Part shown: one piece after another, positions 24,719-34,303 of the stretch
Layout: every line of letters starts with the position of its first letter
Numbering within the stretch: position 1 is the stretch's first letter
Assembly (NCBI RefSeq): GCF_028714775.1
Contig: NZ_JAQTLS010000023.1
Location: forward strand, 1 to 60,853
DNA: 60,853 nt
DNA from: Thiothrix sp.
GTDB taxonomy: Bacteria; Pseudomonadota; Gammaproteobacteria; Thiotrichales; Thiotrichaceae
Direction of reading: 5' to 3'
Made by a program: the position numbers and the translations under genes
The notes under the pieces: model-generated
What the model saw: the letters and a program-made list of their open reading frames with translations, nothing else
Database searches by the model: none
What the model was told of the DNA's origin: nothing

Positions 24719-25722
24719 CACGCAAGCACCACCATAACCCACCCCTCCCCCTATACCTGCTGCTGGTATTGTTGGCATGGCTGGCCTGTGCCTGCGTGCC
24801 AGTGGCAGCAGCTACTGGCCCAACAGGCACGGATGCCACAACCGCCGCCACCACTGTACCGGCTGGCACGGATGCCGCCGAAGCCCTGCCTACCCTACCC
24901 CCAACCCCGTACTACAAGGCTGGGGAAAAAGGCTGGTTTTGGTACGAGCAAACACCCACCAAACCTGCCAAGAAAAAGCCGCAGGAACCCAAGCCGGTGG
25001 TTGCCGCCGCTGCCGTGCCTGCCGCACCGTCCCCCAAGCCGGAAGAAGACCCTAATGACCCGTTGGTGCGCATGAAGCTGTTCCAAGAGGAGTTAGAGCG
25101 GATACAAGCGCGGGCAGTATTAGACCCGACCCCGGCAAACGTGCAGGCATTCATGCTCATCAATGCCCAAACCCAAGCGCGGGCAGGCAAATTCGCCGAA
25201 GTTTGGCAGCAGGTGCTGTTGGGCACGCCGCAACTGGATTACCGGCTGGTGAAACCCGTGGATGACGCCGCTATCCATGCGGTCAATGATGCCAAGCTGG
25301 TGATCAATGAGGAGGGGATGCGGGCAGCTTCCAAAGAATACGGGCTGTTTTTCTTCTTCAAGTCCACCTGCCCGTATTGCATCAAGATAGCGCCGGTCAT
25401 TAAGCAGTTCTCAGCCCAGTACGGCTTCCATGTCGTGCCGGTTTCCTTGGACGGGGCGGGATTGCCGGAATACCCCGAATTCAAGAGTGGGCAACAGGCA
25501 GGCATTGCCCTGAAGGTGGAATCCACCCCGGCAATCTTCCTTGTGAACCCCAAAAAGCGTGACATCCAGCCGATCAGTTACGGTTACATCACTTGGGATG
25601 AATTGCGCAGCCGCATTTACACGGTGCTGAACAAGCACAGCGCCAACCCGTTGCAGGCGCAAGAACAACAATACAACCACTACCTGCAAAGCCAACCAAC
25701 CCCCAAGGGGATGACACCATGA
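24715..25722 (+). CDS. traF: thioredoxin-fold pilus assembly protein TraF (F-type)
   Basis: 335 residues. Signal peptide, Thr/Ala-rich stretch, Pro/Lys linker, then GEKGWFWYEQTP typical for TraF. The C-terminal thioredoxin domain has FFFKSTCPYCIKIAPVIKQF with an intact CPYC pair, whereas F TraF has lost its Cys pair; so here it could be an active oxidoreductase. Overlaps traH by ATGA. Confidence 0.9.
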   Translation: MTRKHHHNPPLPLYLLLVLLAWLACACVPVAAATGPTGTDATTAATTVPAGTDAAEALPTLPPTPYYKAGEKGWFWYEQTPTKPAKKKPQEPKPVVAAAAVPAAPSPKPEEDPNDPLVRMKLFQEELERIQARAVLDPTPANVQAFMLINAQTQARAGKFAEVWQQVLLGTPQLDYRLVKPVDDAAIHAVNDAKLVINEEGMRAASKEYGLFFFFKSTCPYCIKIAPVIKQFSAQYGFHVVPVSLDGAGLPEYPEFKSGQQAGIALKVESTPAIFLVNPKKRDIQPISYGYITWDELRSRIYTVLNKHSANPLQAQEQQYNHYLQSQPTPKGMTP

Positions 25723-27152
25723 GCGAGAAACTTAAAAAAGCCCTGCAAGCCATTGCGCTGGCAACCCTGCTGTTGGGCATGGCCTTGCCCGCCACGGCAG
25801 GCAGCAGTTTGGAAGGCGATATGAATAGCTTTTTTGGCGACCTCAATTACGCCAATGTCACCCCAGCCGGTGAGTACCAAGGGCAAGGGGCAAGCTATTA
25901 CACCGGGGGTTCCGTATTCCTGCGTGTCCCGTCGCGCAGCTACACCTTGGGGAGCATCCAGTTCCCTTCCTTCCGTGCCGGGTGTGGCGGGATTGACCTG
26001 TTTGCCGGTGGTTTTTCCTTCATCAACAAGGAACAACTGGTGGCGATGTTACGTAACATAGGCTCGGCAGCAGTGAGTTACGCCTTCATGGTGGGGATGC
26101 GTTCCTTGTCACCGCAACTGACCGCCACCTTGGAGAAGCTCCAAGATTGGGCGCAGAAGTTCAACAACTTCCAGATCGACTCCTGCGAATCCGGGGCGCA
26201 ATTGGTGGGTGGTGCGCTGTCCATGTTCAGTAAGGAAAAGGGCGAGTGCATCACCGCCAAAACCAAGGGCGGCAGCAACTACGCCGATGCGCTACTGGCC
26301 TGCACCTCCGGGGGTGAGCGCAACAGCACCCTGAACAACAAAGACCCCAATGCGGCGGGCAATGCCATCAACGCCACCAAAGGCAACATCGCGTGGCGGG
26401 CATTGATGAAGAATGGCTTCTTCCAGACCAACACCGACATTGCGCAAGTGATGATGAACTTGTCCGGCACGGTCGTCACTTACAAGGACGGTGGTGGGGA
26501 AGATGCCCTGACGGTTTCCAACACCCTGCCCTCCATCCTGACGGATAACCGGGGGACGCAACTGCTCAATGCACTGCTGCGCGGTGGGAGTGTGCCCATC
26601 AAGGGCTGTGCCGATGGCAAGGGGGAAATGGAGTGCCTGCAAGTGACCTCCAACCTCACCATCGCCATTACCGAAAGCAATGGGCTGGTGAAGAAGGTGG
26701 AGACGATCCTCACCGCAATCAACAACAATATCATGGGTGACACCAAGCTGACCGCCGAACAACAGGGGTTGCTTGCCGCCACCTCCTTGCCGGTATTCAA
26801 GTACCTGACGGTGCAGGCGGCATTGCTGCCCTCCAGTGCCAGCAATGAGATCACCCAGTACGCCACCCTGATTGCCAAGGACATTTTGGCGACCTACTTA
26901 AGCGACTTGCTGGGCAAGATGGTGGCGGCTTCGGCGCTGCTCAAGGCCAATGAGAAAGATGACGACAAGCTGGCACAGTTCAAGCAAGGGCTACTGGATG
27001 CCCGTTCCGAAGTGCGCAGGTACAAAGATGATGTGGTGAAGGCATTCGACGAGTCATTGGCGTTCACCGAGCGTACCCAGCAGCAGGAAAAGCAGATCAT
27101 CACGCGGCTGTCACCCAGCATCTTCAAATCCGTCATGTTTGGCACGAACTAA
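25719..27152 (+). CDS. traH: pilus assembly protein TraH
   Basis: 477 residues, near the usual length. Signal peptide ending ATAG; then [45 protein letters not shown], strongly diagnostic of TraH, followed by helical regions. Periplasmic/outer-membrane protein acting with TraF, TraW and TraU. Confidence 0.95.
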   Translation: MSEKLKKALQAIALATLLLGMALPATAGSSLEGDMNSFFGDLNYANVTPAGEYQGQGASYYTGGSVFLRVPSRSYTLGSIQFPSFRAGCGGIDLFAGGFSFINKEQLVAMLRNIGSAAVSYAFMVGMRSLSPQLTATLEKLQDWAQKFNNFQIDSCESGAQLVGGALSMFSKEKGECITAKTKGGSNYADALLACTSGGERNSTLNNKDPNAAGNAINATKGNIAWRALMKNGFFQTNTDIAQVMMNLSGTVVTYKDGGGEDALTVSNTLPSILTDNRGTQLLNALLRGGSVPIKGCADGKGEMECLQVTSNLTIAITESNGLVKKVETILTAINNNIMGDTKLTAEQQGLLAATSLPVFKYLTVQAALLPSSASNEITQYATLIAKDILATYLSDLLGKMVAASALLKANEKDDDKLAQFKQGLLDARSEVRRYKDDVVKAFDESLAFTERTQQQEKQIITRLSPSIFKSVMFGTN

Positions 27153-27169
27153 GGCAGGGGGTAAGCAAC

Positions 27170-30100
27170 ATGGCAAGCCCCACTTGGGAAGTCTTCACTT
27201 ACGGCGGCGGTGAATACCTTGGCACGGTGTTCAACGCCGTCGCCGCGATCACCCAAAACAGCAACTACACCGGCCTGTTGGCAGTGGTGGCAATGGTGGG
27301 GCTGATTTGGGTGATGTTGGAGGGTGCATTCGGTAAGGAGCTTAACTACAAGTGGCTGCTGATCATGATCTTTGTCTACATGGGCTTCATGGTCCCCAAG
27401 GCCAATGTCACGGTGGTTGACCGCGTGAACCCGGCCTTCACCCGTGTGGTGGCGAATGTGCCGTTTGGGTTGGCGGCAACCGCCGGGACAACCAGCAAGA
27501 TCGGCGATTACCTCGCCCGCACCTTTGACACGGTGTTTGCCTTGCCGGATGACCTGAGCTATTCCAAGACCGGGCTGCTGTTTGGGCAATCACTGGTGAT
27601 GGCCTCCACCCGCTTTGAGGTGACGGATTCGCGCTTGGCGGCAAACCTGAGCGAGTTTTGGCAGGATTGCGTGTATTACGACATCCTGCTGGGGCTATAT
27701 GAGTGGGATACCCTGCTGTCCGCACCCGATACGTGGTCATTCATCCAAAGCAACACCTCGCAATCCCGCAGTTTTGCTTATAAGGACAGTTCCGGGAGCC
27801 GCGCCAATATCCTGAATTGCCGCGCAGGGGCTGTATCGGCACTGACACCTGACTTGACGGCGGCACTGGCAACCGCCAAACAACATTACGGGCAGAAGCT
27901 GGGGAAAGGGGCAAACCCATCCGCCGCAGCGGCACAATTCGCTGCCGCGATGCCATCCTCTTACCAACGGCTCACGGGCATGAGCCTGTCTGCCGAGCAG
28001 ACGATCCGCCAAGCGTGGATGGCGAATTCCATGAGTGGTGGCTTGCAGTCATTCGCCACACGGGTGGATGCAGGCGCTGCCGCACAGGACTTTGCTGTGG
28101 CACGGGCAGAAACCGAACGGCGCAGGACTTACGCAGTACTGGGGGAGCTGGCAGGCCGGGTACTGCCGCTGACCCGCAATATCTTTGAGGCGTTCATTTA
28201 CGGGATATTCCCGTTTGCCTTTGCACTGATGCTGCTGCCTACAGCAGGCAAGGTGGTCATGAGCTACATCAAGGCAATGCTGTGGCTGCAACTGTGGGCA
28301 CCGCTGTACGCCATCCTTAACCTCGGGGTGACGCTCTACAGCACCCATGCCGCCACCAGTGCCGTAACCACCATTGCAGGTGGCACGGCCTTGTCGATGG
28401 CGACCAATACTGGGCTGCACCAAGCCTTGGCGGATATGGGGCTGATTGCTGGCTACCTCTCCATGTCGATCCCGATGATCAGCTACATGGTAATCAACCA
28501 AGGTGGGGCAATGATGGCACAGCTTGCCGGTGGGGTGATGAACTCCTATGCAGCACCTGCCGCAAAAGGGGCAGAAGAAGCGACTACTGGCAACATCGCC
28601 TTAAGTAACAGTAGCCTTGGCAATGCCAACCACTTCGCACACAACACTGCACCGTCCAGCAACGTTGGTACGTTCACCCAAACTGATGGCATGGGGACAA
28701 GGAACATCTTTACCGGCGATGGTGGTGCGATAACCCAGCAGGCCGTCAGCAGCTACGCCATGTCGGCAAACATGAGTGATGCGGTCAAGTCGAGCATGGC
28801 AACACAGGCCAGCCAGTCCATACAGGCTGCGCGTACCGACGCGGTGGAACACATGGCGTCCTCATCGGCGGTATTCAGCAAGATGCAATCGTTCAACCAT
28901 CAAGTCCAGCAGTCACTGGGGACATCGGATACCGCTACACAGCAGCAATCCACCCAATTGTCGCAATCACTCGACAAGATGCAGTCAGCCGCTGAAACCC
29001 TCTCCGCCCAAACAGGTTTGAGCTTCAACAGCAGTATGGGGCTGTTGGGGAGTATTGGTAAGGGGATCGGCTTATCGGGCAAAGCAGATGCCCAAACCAA
29101 AGAAAACTACGCCAAAGCCGCTGAGGTCGCCGAACAGACTGGCTTTAAGGAAAACTGGCAAACAGCTACCCAGTTGTCCAGCCAATTGGCTGCCACCAAA
29201 CAGGACGGGGTTTCGGATGCCGCCGCCAATAACCTCCAAGCAGGTATCCAGCAAAATGATGCACTGGCCCAGAAGGCCGCAGCATCCCTCCAACGCTCCG
29301 AAAGTTGGTCACAGGTACAGTCACGCATGGAGGAACACGGGATTTCCTTCAGTGGGGACATCAGTAATGCAGTGCAAGATGCCTCGGGCATGTCCCGCAC
29401 TGAGTTCACTGCCCTTGAACAGCGGGCAGAGCGGGGGGACATGCAGGCAAACCAGCAACTCAATGGTCTGGTGGATCGGTTTGTGGCGCAGCATGGTGGT
29501 GAATTGGTGGGGCTGCAAGGTGCTGCGGCAGACAGCGCCGTGCATAACTTCAATGCAGCCAACCAAGCCGATATCACCGCACAAGGCCATTCCGGCATGG
29601 ATGCCTTGCAGGCCGAAGGTACGGGCAAGCTGGGGCAAGCCACGGGAGCTGCCAATTTGGATGTGGGCAGCACTTCGCCTGCTGGCTATCAGGCACTCAG
29701 GGGGAATACGCAAGCGGGCATGGCAGATACCCAAGGGACAATCCAAACAGGCAAAGCCAGTTTACAGGGCGAACATGACCACAAGGCGGCATTAATCGGT
29801 GACATGGCAAACCGTTCTGCATCTGAGGCGGGTTTTGAGCGCACCTCTGATAATGTATTGGCGGCAGTACCGGAACCTGTCGGTGATGCGCTCAAGTTTG
29901 CCAATAAGGGTTTGGTGGACATCGCCGCCACCGCGTCAGGGCTGTCCCAAGGGATTGCGGGTGCTGTTGGACGTGCTGCCACAGGCCGGGAACAGGATTG
30001 GGGTACGGATTATGGGGCTGGCTTTAACCGGGTTGTTGGCAGCGATATGTTAAGTGCATCTGAAAATGGTTCTACCCAGCAAATCAGGGGTGAAGTGTTT

Positions 30101-30664
30101 GGTAGCAGGGCAGAACACCAACCCCAGCAATTCCAATGGGGGGCTGGTGGCAGTCATCACCCTACGGCATCGTCCGGTGATGTGGGAGGGACAGTGAACA
30201 AAAGCCTCCCAGCAGAAGCACGGGCATTGCTTGATACGATAGCAGGTACTGAATCACCCGGTTATAACGTCATTTACGGTGGGCAACGTTTTGAAAGTTA
30301 TGATGACCATCCGCGTATTCCTGTAAGGATTGAGTCAGGGCCGAATGCAGGCTTGGACAGTACGGCTGCTGGACGTTATCAAATGCTCCAAGGTACGTGG
30401 GATAAGCAGGCGGGACAGTTAGGCTTAAAAGACTTCTCACCAGCCAACCAAGACGCAGCGGCTTGGAACCTTGCCCAGCAAGATTACCACCGGAACACGG
30501 GTGGGCGGGATTTGTTGGAGGATTTGCGTTCTGGTGATCCTGACGACATTGCGCGGGTAGGCCGTGCCTTGAGTCCCACTTGGACATCCTTGCCATCCGG
30601 CATTGAAGCAGGAACAAATGAGGCCAAATTTACCAAGGCGTTTACAGGGAACCTCAACACATAG
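27170..30664 (+). CDS. traG: TraG with C-terminal GH104 endolysin-like domain
   Basis: 1164 residues against about 940 in F. N-terminal TraG domain with several membrane helices (residues about 30-110 and 330-460). The middle is Gln/Ala/Ser-rich and helical. After a short linker, residues about 1015-1160 resemble lambda endolysin R (GH104): [58 protein letters not shown], with Glu1028 at the position of the catalytic Glu of R. A cell-wall-cleaving end on TraG could open peptidoglycan for the transfer channel (inference). No separate transglycosylase gene is seen in the operon. Confidence 0.88.
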   Translation: MASPTWEVFTYGGGEYLGTVFNAVAAITQNSNYTGLLAVVAMVGLIWVMLEGAFGKELNYKWLLIMIFVYMGFMVPKANVTVVDRVNPAFTRVVANVPFGLAATAGTTSKIGDYLARTFDTVFALPDDLSYSKTGLLFGQSLVMASTRFEVTDSRLAANLSEFWQDCVYYDILLGLYEWDTLLSAPDTWSFIQSNTSQSRSFAYKDSSGSRANILNCRAGAVSALTPDLTAALATAKQHYGQKLGKGANPSAAAAQFAAAMPSSYQRLTGMSLSAEQTIRQAWMANSMSGGLQSFATRVDAGAAAQDFAVARAETERRRTYAVLGELAGRVLPLTRNIFEAFIYGIFPFAFALMLLPTAGKVVMSYIKAMLWLQLWAPLYAILNLGVTLYSTHAATSAVTTIAGGTALSMATNTGLHQALADMGLIAGYLSMSIPMISYMVINQGGAMMAQLAGGVMNSYAAPAAKGAEEATTGNIALSNSSLGNANHFAHNTAPSSNVGTFTQTDGMGTRNIFTGDGGAITQQAVSSYAMSANMSDAVKSSMATQASQSIQAARTDAVEHMASSSAVFSKMQSFNHQVQQSLGTSDTATQQQSTQLSQSLDKMQSAAETLSAQTGLSFNSSMGLLGSIGKGIGLSGKADAQTKENYAKAAEVAEQTGFKENWQTATQLSSQLAATKQDGVSDAAANNLQAGIQQNDALAQKAAASLQRSESWSQVQSRMEEHGISFSGDISNAVQDASGMSRTEFTALEQRAERGDMQANQQLNGLVDRFVAQHGGELVGLQGAAADSAVHNFNAANQADITAQGHSGMDALQAEGTGKLGQATGAANLDVGSTSPAGYQALRGNTQAGMADTQGTIQTGKASLQGEHDHKAALIGDMANRSASEAGFERTSDNVLAAVPEPVGDALKFANKGLVDIAATASGLSQGIAGAVGRAATGREQDWGTDYGAGFNRVVGSDMLSASENGSTQQIRGEVFGSRAEHQPQQFQWGAGGSHHPTASSGDVGGTVNKSLPAEARALLDTIAGTESPGYNVIYGGQRFESYDDHPRIPVRIESGPNAGLDSTAAGRYQMLQGTWDKQAGQLGLKDFSPANQDAAAWNLAQQDYHRNTGGRDLLEDLRSGDPDDIARVGRALSPTWTSLPSGIEAGTNEAKFTKAFTGNLNT

Positions 30665-30680
30665 TAAGGCGGATACAGCG

Positions 30681-31019
30681 TTATTCCACGATTGCTTGGA
30701 CTCTCGCCAACGCCTCATCAACAATGTAACTGGGCACTGCTTCCACAAAGCGTGCCTTACGCGCCGTGTAATCAATGGTGCGGGGTTGGTTACACATGAC
30801 AACACCTTGGGTATCCATGCCAGTGTTCATCAACGGTACGGCAAAACCGGCAAAGCGTGACTGGTTGCCGCCTTGGGTAACAGGGCATATCACCATCAAG
30901 CCTGACTGGTTGAATGTCTTGGTGGATATGACCAGAACTGGCCTTCCGCCTTGTTGTTCCTTACCAAGGGTGGGGTTCAGGTCAGTGAACCAGATTTCAC
31001 CACGTTCAGGTGTCCGCAT
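30681..31019 (-). CDS. mazF: MazF/PemK-type endoribonuclease toxin
   Basis: 112 residues. MRTPERGEIWFTDLNPTLGKEQQGGRPVLVIS is the canonical PemK/MazF start; catalytic-type Arg in GGRPVLVIS and Thr/Pro in VICPVTQG are present. Would cleave mRNA and arrest growth when its antitoxin is lost, stabilising the element. Its ATG overlaps the mazE stop by ATGA, so a longer start at 31058 is rejected. Confidence 0.92.
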   Translation of the reverse strand: MRTPERGEIWFTDLNPTLGKEQQGGRPVLVISTKTFNQSGLMVICPVTQGGNQSRFAGFAVPLMNTGMDTQGVVMCNQPRTIDYTARKARFVEAVPSYIVDEALARVQAIVE

Positions 31020-31276
31020 CAGATGTCCTCCAAGCCAACAGGGGGGGCATCCAACCACTCACGTTCTTCTTGGCTAATAGGTTGTGACAAATCACACTGG
31101 GCCATCAACTCACCTAAAGAGTAGCGGGGTTTTACCCTTGGTATTATCACCAACTGCCCATTCTGGACGTTGACATTGACCTGTGAACCCGCATGAAGCC
31201 CCAGTAATTCCAACACCCGTTTGGGTATAGCCATCACGATTGAGCCACCAACAGCCCGCAATGTTGCTGTAGCCAT
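31019..31276 (-). CDS. mazE: MazE-type AbrB-fold antitoxin
   Basis: 85 residues. Swapped-hairpin AbrB domain (TLRAVGGSIVMAIPKRVLELLGLHAGSQVNVNVQNGQLVIIP) followed by a C-terminal tail that would occupy the toxin. The AbrB fold binds palindromic DNA, and two palindromes lie just upstream, so autoregulation is likely. Confidence 0.92.
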   Translation of the reverse strand: MATATLRAVGGSIVMAIPKRVLELLGLHAGSQVNVNVQNGQLVIIPRVKPRYSLGELMAQCDLSQPISQEEREWLDAPPVGLEDI

Positions 31277-31318
31277 ACTTTGGTATCCTCACCACTTAAA
31301 GGTTATACTTTAGTATAA
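31275..31318 (-). promoter_or_regulatory. two candidate MazE operators
   Basis: TTATACTTTAGTATAA (31303-31318) is a perfect 7-bp inverted repeat with a two-base centre. ATACTTTGGTAT (31275-31286), a related partial palindrome, overlaps the mazE start. Both contain the ATAC..GTAT arms, spaced about 28 bp centre to centre. The first overlaps the stop codon of the recombinase-like gene. Role as antitoxin operators is inferred from position. Confidence 0.65.
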
Positions 31319-31897
31319 TTTACTGGGTTCAGCAATCCCCGCCCATCCTAACTGCCCCTCCTGAACCAACCTGTATAAGCTGGAACGGTGTATCCCATAT
31401 TTCTTTGCCAGCGCCGCCTTGTTGACGCCCGGTGTATTAAACTCCTGCCGCAGCAACTCAAGTTCTGCCGCAGCCAACTTGTCTTTGCGCCCAAATTTCA
31501 CGCCAGCCGCCTTGGCCTTCGCCACACCTTCGGCAATGCGCCCATTGATCAGGCTACGGTCAAATTCTGCCACAGCCAACATTGTCTGGTACATGCCCGC
31601 TTGGGATGAACTGTCTAGCCCCTGATCCAACACCACCAACCGTACTTGCTGTTGGCTTAGCTGCTGGCTGACCTGCCCTAGCCCGTGCAGGGAGTGGGCT
31701 AACTGGCTGAGGTGCGTGACTACTAAGACATCACCTTGCTGTGCATATCCCAGTGCCTCCGTCAGTTCCGTGTGCCCTGCCCTACCGCCAGCACTTTCCT
31801 TTTCTTGGAACAGCCTTTCACAGCCATACTGCCGCAGCTTCCCTATCTGCACCTCCAGACCTTGCCCAGAATTGTCCCTTGCATACCCGATGAGCAT
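31310..31897 (-). CDS. serine-recombinase homologue lacking catalytic residues
   Basis: 195 residues with the whole resolvase fold: MLIGYARDNSGQGLEVQ, KESAGGRAGHTELTEAL, GDVLVVTHLSQLAHSLHGL, AEFDRSLINGRIAEGVAKAKAAGVKFGRK, and an HTH end (VNKAALAKKYGIHRSSLYRLVQEG). Active enzymes have ARVST with the nucleophilic Ser and DRLGRS with two essential Arg; here these are ARDNS and SQLAHS. Ser is displaced or lost and both Arg are gone, so strand exchange is unlikely. It may serve as a DNA-binding regulator. Overlaps the repressor stop by one base (TAATG). Confidence 0.8.
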   Translation of the reverse strand: MLIGYARDNSGQGLEVQIGKLRQYGCERLFQEKESAGGRAGHTELTEALGYAQQGDVLVVTHLSQLAHSLHGLGQVSQQLSQQQVRLVVLDQGLDSSSQAGMYQTMLAVAEFDRSLINGRIAEGVAKAKAAGVKFGRKDKLAAAELELLRQEFNTPGVNKAALAKKYGIHRSSLYRLVQEGQLGWAGIAEPSKLY

Positions 31898-32442
31898 TAT
31901 GAAACCATCTCCACCATCCGCCCCAGCACCCGCTGGGCAAACTCCGGTGCGGCCTGCTTTGCCGCCTCCATCGTCAGGAACCCGGTGGCACTGAACCCCA
32001 GATAGCGCAGCCCAAAGCGGTCGGCATCGTCATCCTCCTTGATTACAATCATTTCCTGCCCGGCGAACAAGGCACGTTGCATTATCTTGTCACTTGCACC
32101 GCCCTCCCCTCGCCATGCCTGCTGGGGCGCTTCCAGTGTCCATTTCCCTGCCGCAGAAATATGAATCTGCATCTGCGTATTGGCTGTTTCTGTTTCATGC
32201 CTGTTTGCATTGCCTTGACCTGCCAAGAGCCAGTCAAACGACACCCCTCTCAGGAATAAACGCTCACACTCCGCATAGGGGATCGCTTTCCGCCGCCTCC
32301 AGTTTCCTACTGTAGACCGAGGCAGTCCATACATAGCCGCATAGGCTGAGTCGCTGGATACGCCACTAACGAGTAGCATCCTGTCGATTACAGCATCTGC
32401 ATCCGGCTTCCATATCCCTGCATCAGTAACCTGTATATCCAC
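31897..32442 (-). CDS. CI-type phage repressor-like regulator
   Basis: 181 residues. N-terminal HTH of the phage CI repressor family: VIDRMLLVSGVSSDSAYAAMYGLPRSTVGNWRRRKAIPYAECERLFLRGVSFDWLLAGQG. The C-terminal half has no visible S24 Ser/Lys dyad, so self-cleavage is doubtful; it carries strands and RFGLRYLGFSATGFLTMEAAKQA of unknown role. Probable regulator of this operon or of the element. Confidence 0.8.
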   Translation of the reverse strand: MDIQVTDAGIWKPDADAVIDRMLLVSGVSSDSAYAAMYGLPRSTVGNWRRRKAIPYAECERLFLRGVSFDWLLAGQGNANRHETETANTQMQIHISAAGKWTLEAPQQAWRGEGGASDKIMQRALFAGQEMIVIKEDDDADRFGLRYLGFSATGFLTMEAAKQAAPEFAQRVLGRMVEMVS

Positions 32443-32463
32443 CTTTACCCTCCTTTGGCTAAA

Positions 32464-33219
32464 TCAAAACGGGCTGGAAAAATTATCTGTACCACCCATT
32501 CCCACCACCAACTTACCACCCGGCGCATCCCAGTAAATGTCTGGCGGTTCTGCTGATGCCAAGGGCAAATAGGGCTGTGACAGTGTGATGGATACTACAC
32601 CTGACCAAAAAACATGGGGTATCTCCCATTTCCTTGCATCCTTGGAAAGGTAGGCTGTGACAGGCATGGGTTCCCGCCCAAGGACATCAGCCACCAGTGC
32701 ATAGAGCGGTGCATGGGCATAGCTGGTATTTCCCAACCGGACTAAAACGACTTGCTTTTGCTCCCCATCATGGGCAACTGACGCATGTTTTATTGTGCCG
32801 CCGCAGACACGGCAAGTAACGTGGCCTTCATCCGCCTCATCCCAACTGAACACCGTACCATCAAGGCAGTGGCAACCGACCATCGAGGGTGGATTGAACT
32901 GGTAGTTATCAACCATCCCATAGTTTGCATAGTTTGGGTCATCAAGAAGGAAACCGTCATCAAGGTCTTCAAAGGCGTTCAATGACCGATGGTTTTGGTA
33001 CAAGAAAATTTCTTCCAAATCATATTGGGAACATGGCTGGCATCCAAGAACCTCACCTTCGACCATTTCTGCCGGTACGCGCAACGTGACGTTACCATTA
33101 GTGGCATAGTAGTACCCATCCACCAAGAATGGCGTAACAAACGGAGAATTTGACCCTACCCCGCAAAAACGCCCTAACATTTCTGCATCCATTGCCTGTT
33201 TCCCTATGAGATTAGTCAT
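32464..33219 (-). CDS. hypothetical protein with a Cys/His cluster (251 aa)
   Basis: Beginning MTNLIGKQAMDAEMLGRFCGVG. A CHC...CRVCGG cluster about residues 115-145 could bind zinc. Much Asp/Tyr/Pro. No membrane segment. It overlaps the upstream gene by eight bases and lies 21 bases before the repressor gene. No family recognised. ATG 33219 is preferred over TTG 33231. Confidence 0.6.
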   Translation of the reverse strand: MTNLIGKQAMDAEMLGRFCGVGSNSPFVTPFLVDGYYYATNGNVTLRVPAEMVEGEVLGCQPCSQYDLEEIFLYQNHRSLNAFEDLDDGFLLDDPNYANYGMVDNYQFNPPSMVGCHCLDGTVFSWDEADEGHVTCRVCGGTIKHASVAHDGEQKQVVLVRLGNTSYAHAPLYALVADVLGREPMPVTAYLSKDARKWEIPHVFWSGVVSITLSQPYLPLASAEPPDIYWDAPGGKLVVGMGGTDNFSSPF

Positions 33220-33433
33220 CTGTAGACTCAAGCTGTCCCGGAAGTGAAAGGCTTATAGGGCGCTTATCTTCTTGGAACTGCTGAGCCTCAACTTGCCGGA
33301 GAATATCCATGGCAAGGTTAAACGCCTCCTTATGGTCAACGATCACCAGGGTTACGAAGTCAGGCCACTGGCTTTTCCCTTCTTCAACCATTTCATGCCC
33401 GCCATTAAGTACCAGTCGTTTGAATTCAGCCAT
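33212..33433 (-). CDS. small hypothetical protein (73 aa)
   Basis: First gene of the minus-strand operon. MAEFKRLVLNGGHEMVEEGKSQWPDFVTLVIVDHKEAFNLAMDILRQVEAQ; the strand-helix pattern is like small plasmid proteins. Start at 33433 has a good AGGA ribosome-binding site; the longer form from 33541 does not. Confidence 0.6.
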   Translation of the reverse strand: MAEFKRLVLNGGHEMVEEGKSQWPDFVTLVIVDHKEAFNLAMDILRQVEAQQFQEDKRPISLSLPGQLESTDD

Positions 33434-33541
33434 GACCTGTTCCTCATAATGCAAATAAAAAAGGCTGCCAGCCCTTGGAGAAACACCGCTGCTGCCCTTG
33501 GGGGGCTTACGCATAAGAGTTAAAGCCTCAGCCAGTAGCAC

Positions 33542-33846
33542 TGGTTGCGACCAATGCCTATCATGTTAGGCACCAACTGTCCTATAAATATTATATAATT
33601 TCAAGACGAATTAGACCAATGGTTTTGTTGCCCTATCACAATGAGGCAGAATATTACCTGAACCTGTTGAGTGAAGCGCACCCACAGCCAATCAAGGCTG
33701 CATTTGCACCATCTTCCATCGCCACCGCTTCCGCATTCAAGGCACGACTGCTTTCCTCCGCGCTAATGGATACCCGTTGACCTTTTTTCAGCCAATGTGC
33801 CACTTTCGCCTTGAACGGGATGATTCACTGTATTCGATTGTGCAGA
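33542..33846. other. AT-rich promoter-like stretch and unassigned short ORF
   Basis: 33580-33610 is AT-rich (TATAAATATTATATAATTTC) and could hold the promoter of the minus-strand operon. A 53-codon open frame (33619-33780, +) has no ribosome-binding site or recognisable product and may be a remnant. Confidence 0.3.
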
Positions 33847-34014
33847 GGTGTCCCTGTAGCGACGTTTGCGACTGGCGAAGCAGGTACGGCGAATGCAGTG
33901 CTGTTTGCGGTAGCAATGTTGGCGAATAACGACCCGGTTGTGGCGGAAAAGCTGAAGAAATTCCGCGAAGCGCAACGCCAGAGCGCGATGGCTATGAAAC
34001 CTCCACCAGAATAA
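33847..34014 (+). pseudogene. purE: purE 3' fragment
   Basis: The frame reads GVPVATFATGEAGTANAVLFAVAMLANNDPVVAEKLKKFREAQ, clearly the last third of PurE (N5-carboxyaminoimidazole ribonucleotide mutase). Sequence upstream of GVPV is unrelated, so two thirds of the gene are missing and there is no start. A chromosomal housekeeping fragment here marks a recombination or insertion scar, possibly a boundary. Confidence 0.85.
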
Positions 34015-34035
34015 CTTGTCATGTGCCGTTTGGGA

Positions 34036-34180
34036 GGATGTGAACAAAAGTGTGGCTTTAGCCATCCATTGCGCTCCGAACAACCCCTCATCCCCCAACC
34101 CCTTGAGGGAGAGGAACTGGGGTGGGGGGGGGGGGTAACGGCGAAGCCGGATGAAGAAAGTCACACTTTTGTCCACACCC
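34036..34180. repeat. MITE-like element with 24-bp imperfect terminal inverted repeats
   Basis: 34036-34059 and 34157-34180 are inverted copies differing at three positions (core ACAAAAGTGTG). Between them lie C-rich and G-rich segments that can fold on each other, including a run of 12-13 G near 34124-34136. No ORF of its own. Looks like a non-autonomous element; transposase family and target duplication not recognised. Confidence 0.5.
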
Positions 34181-34303
34181 ATGTAAAGGTTGCCGCTGCT
34201 GTCCATCACGACAAATAATTTAATTTAGTGACAGATAAAAAAGCGGCGGAACAGCTCAACACTGCCCGCCGAATATTGCTAATAGCGACTCATGAAAAGG
34301 TAT

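Noticed and set aside
30215-30661. Prophage endolysin
   Set aside because: The lysozyme-like part is in frame with TraG and no holin or phage structural gene is nearby.
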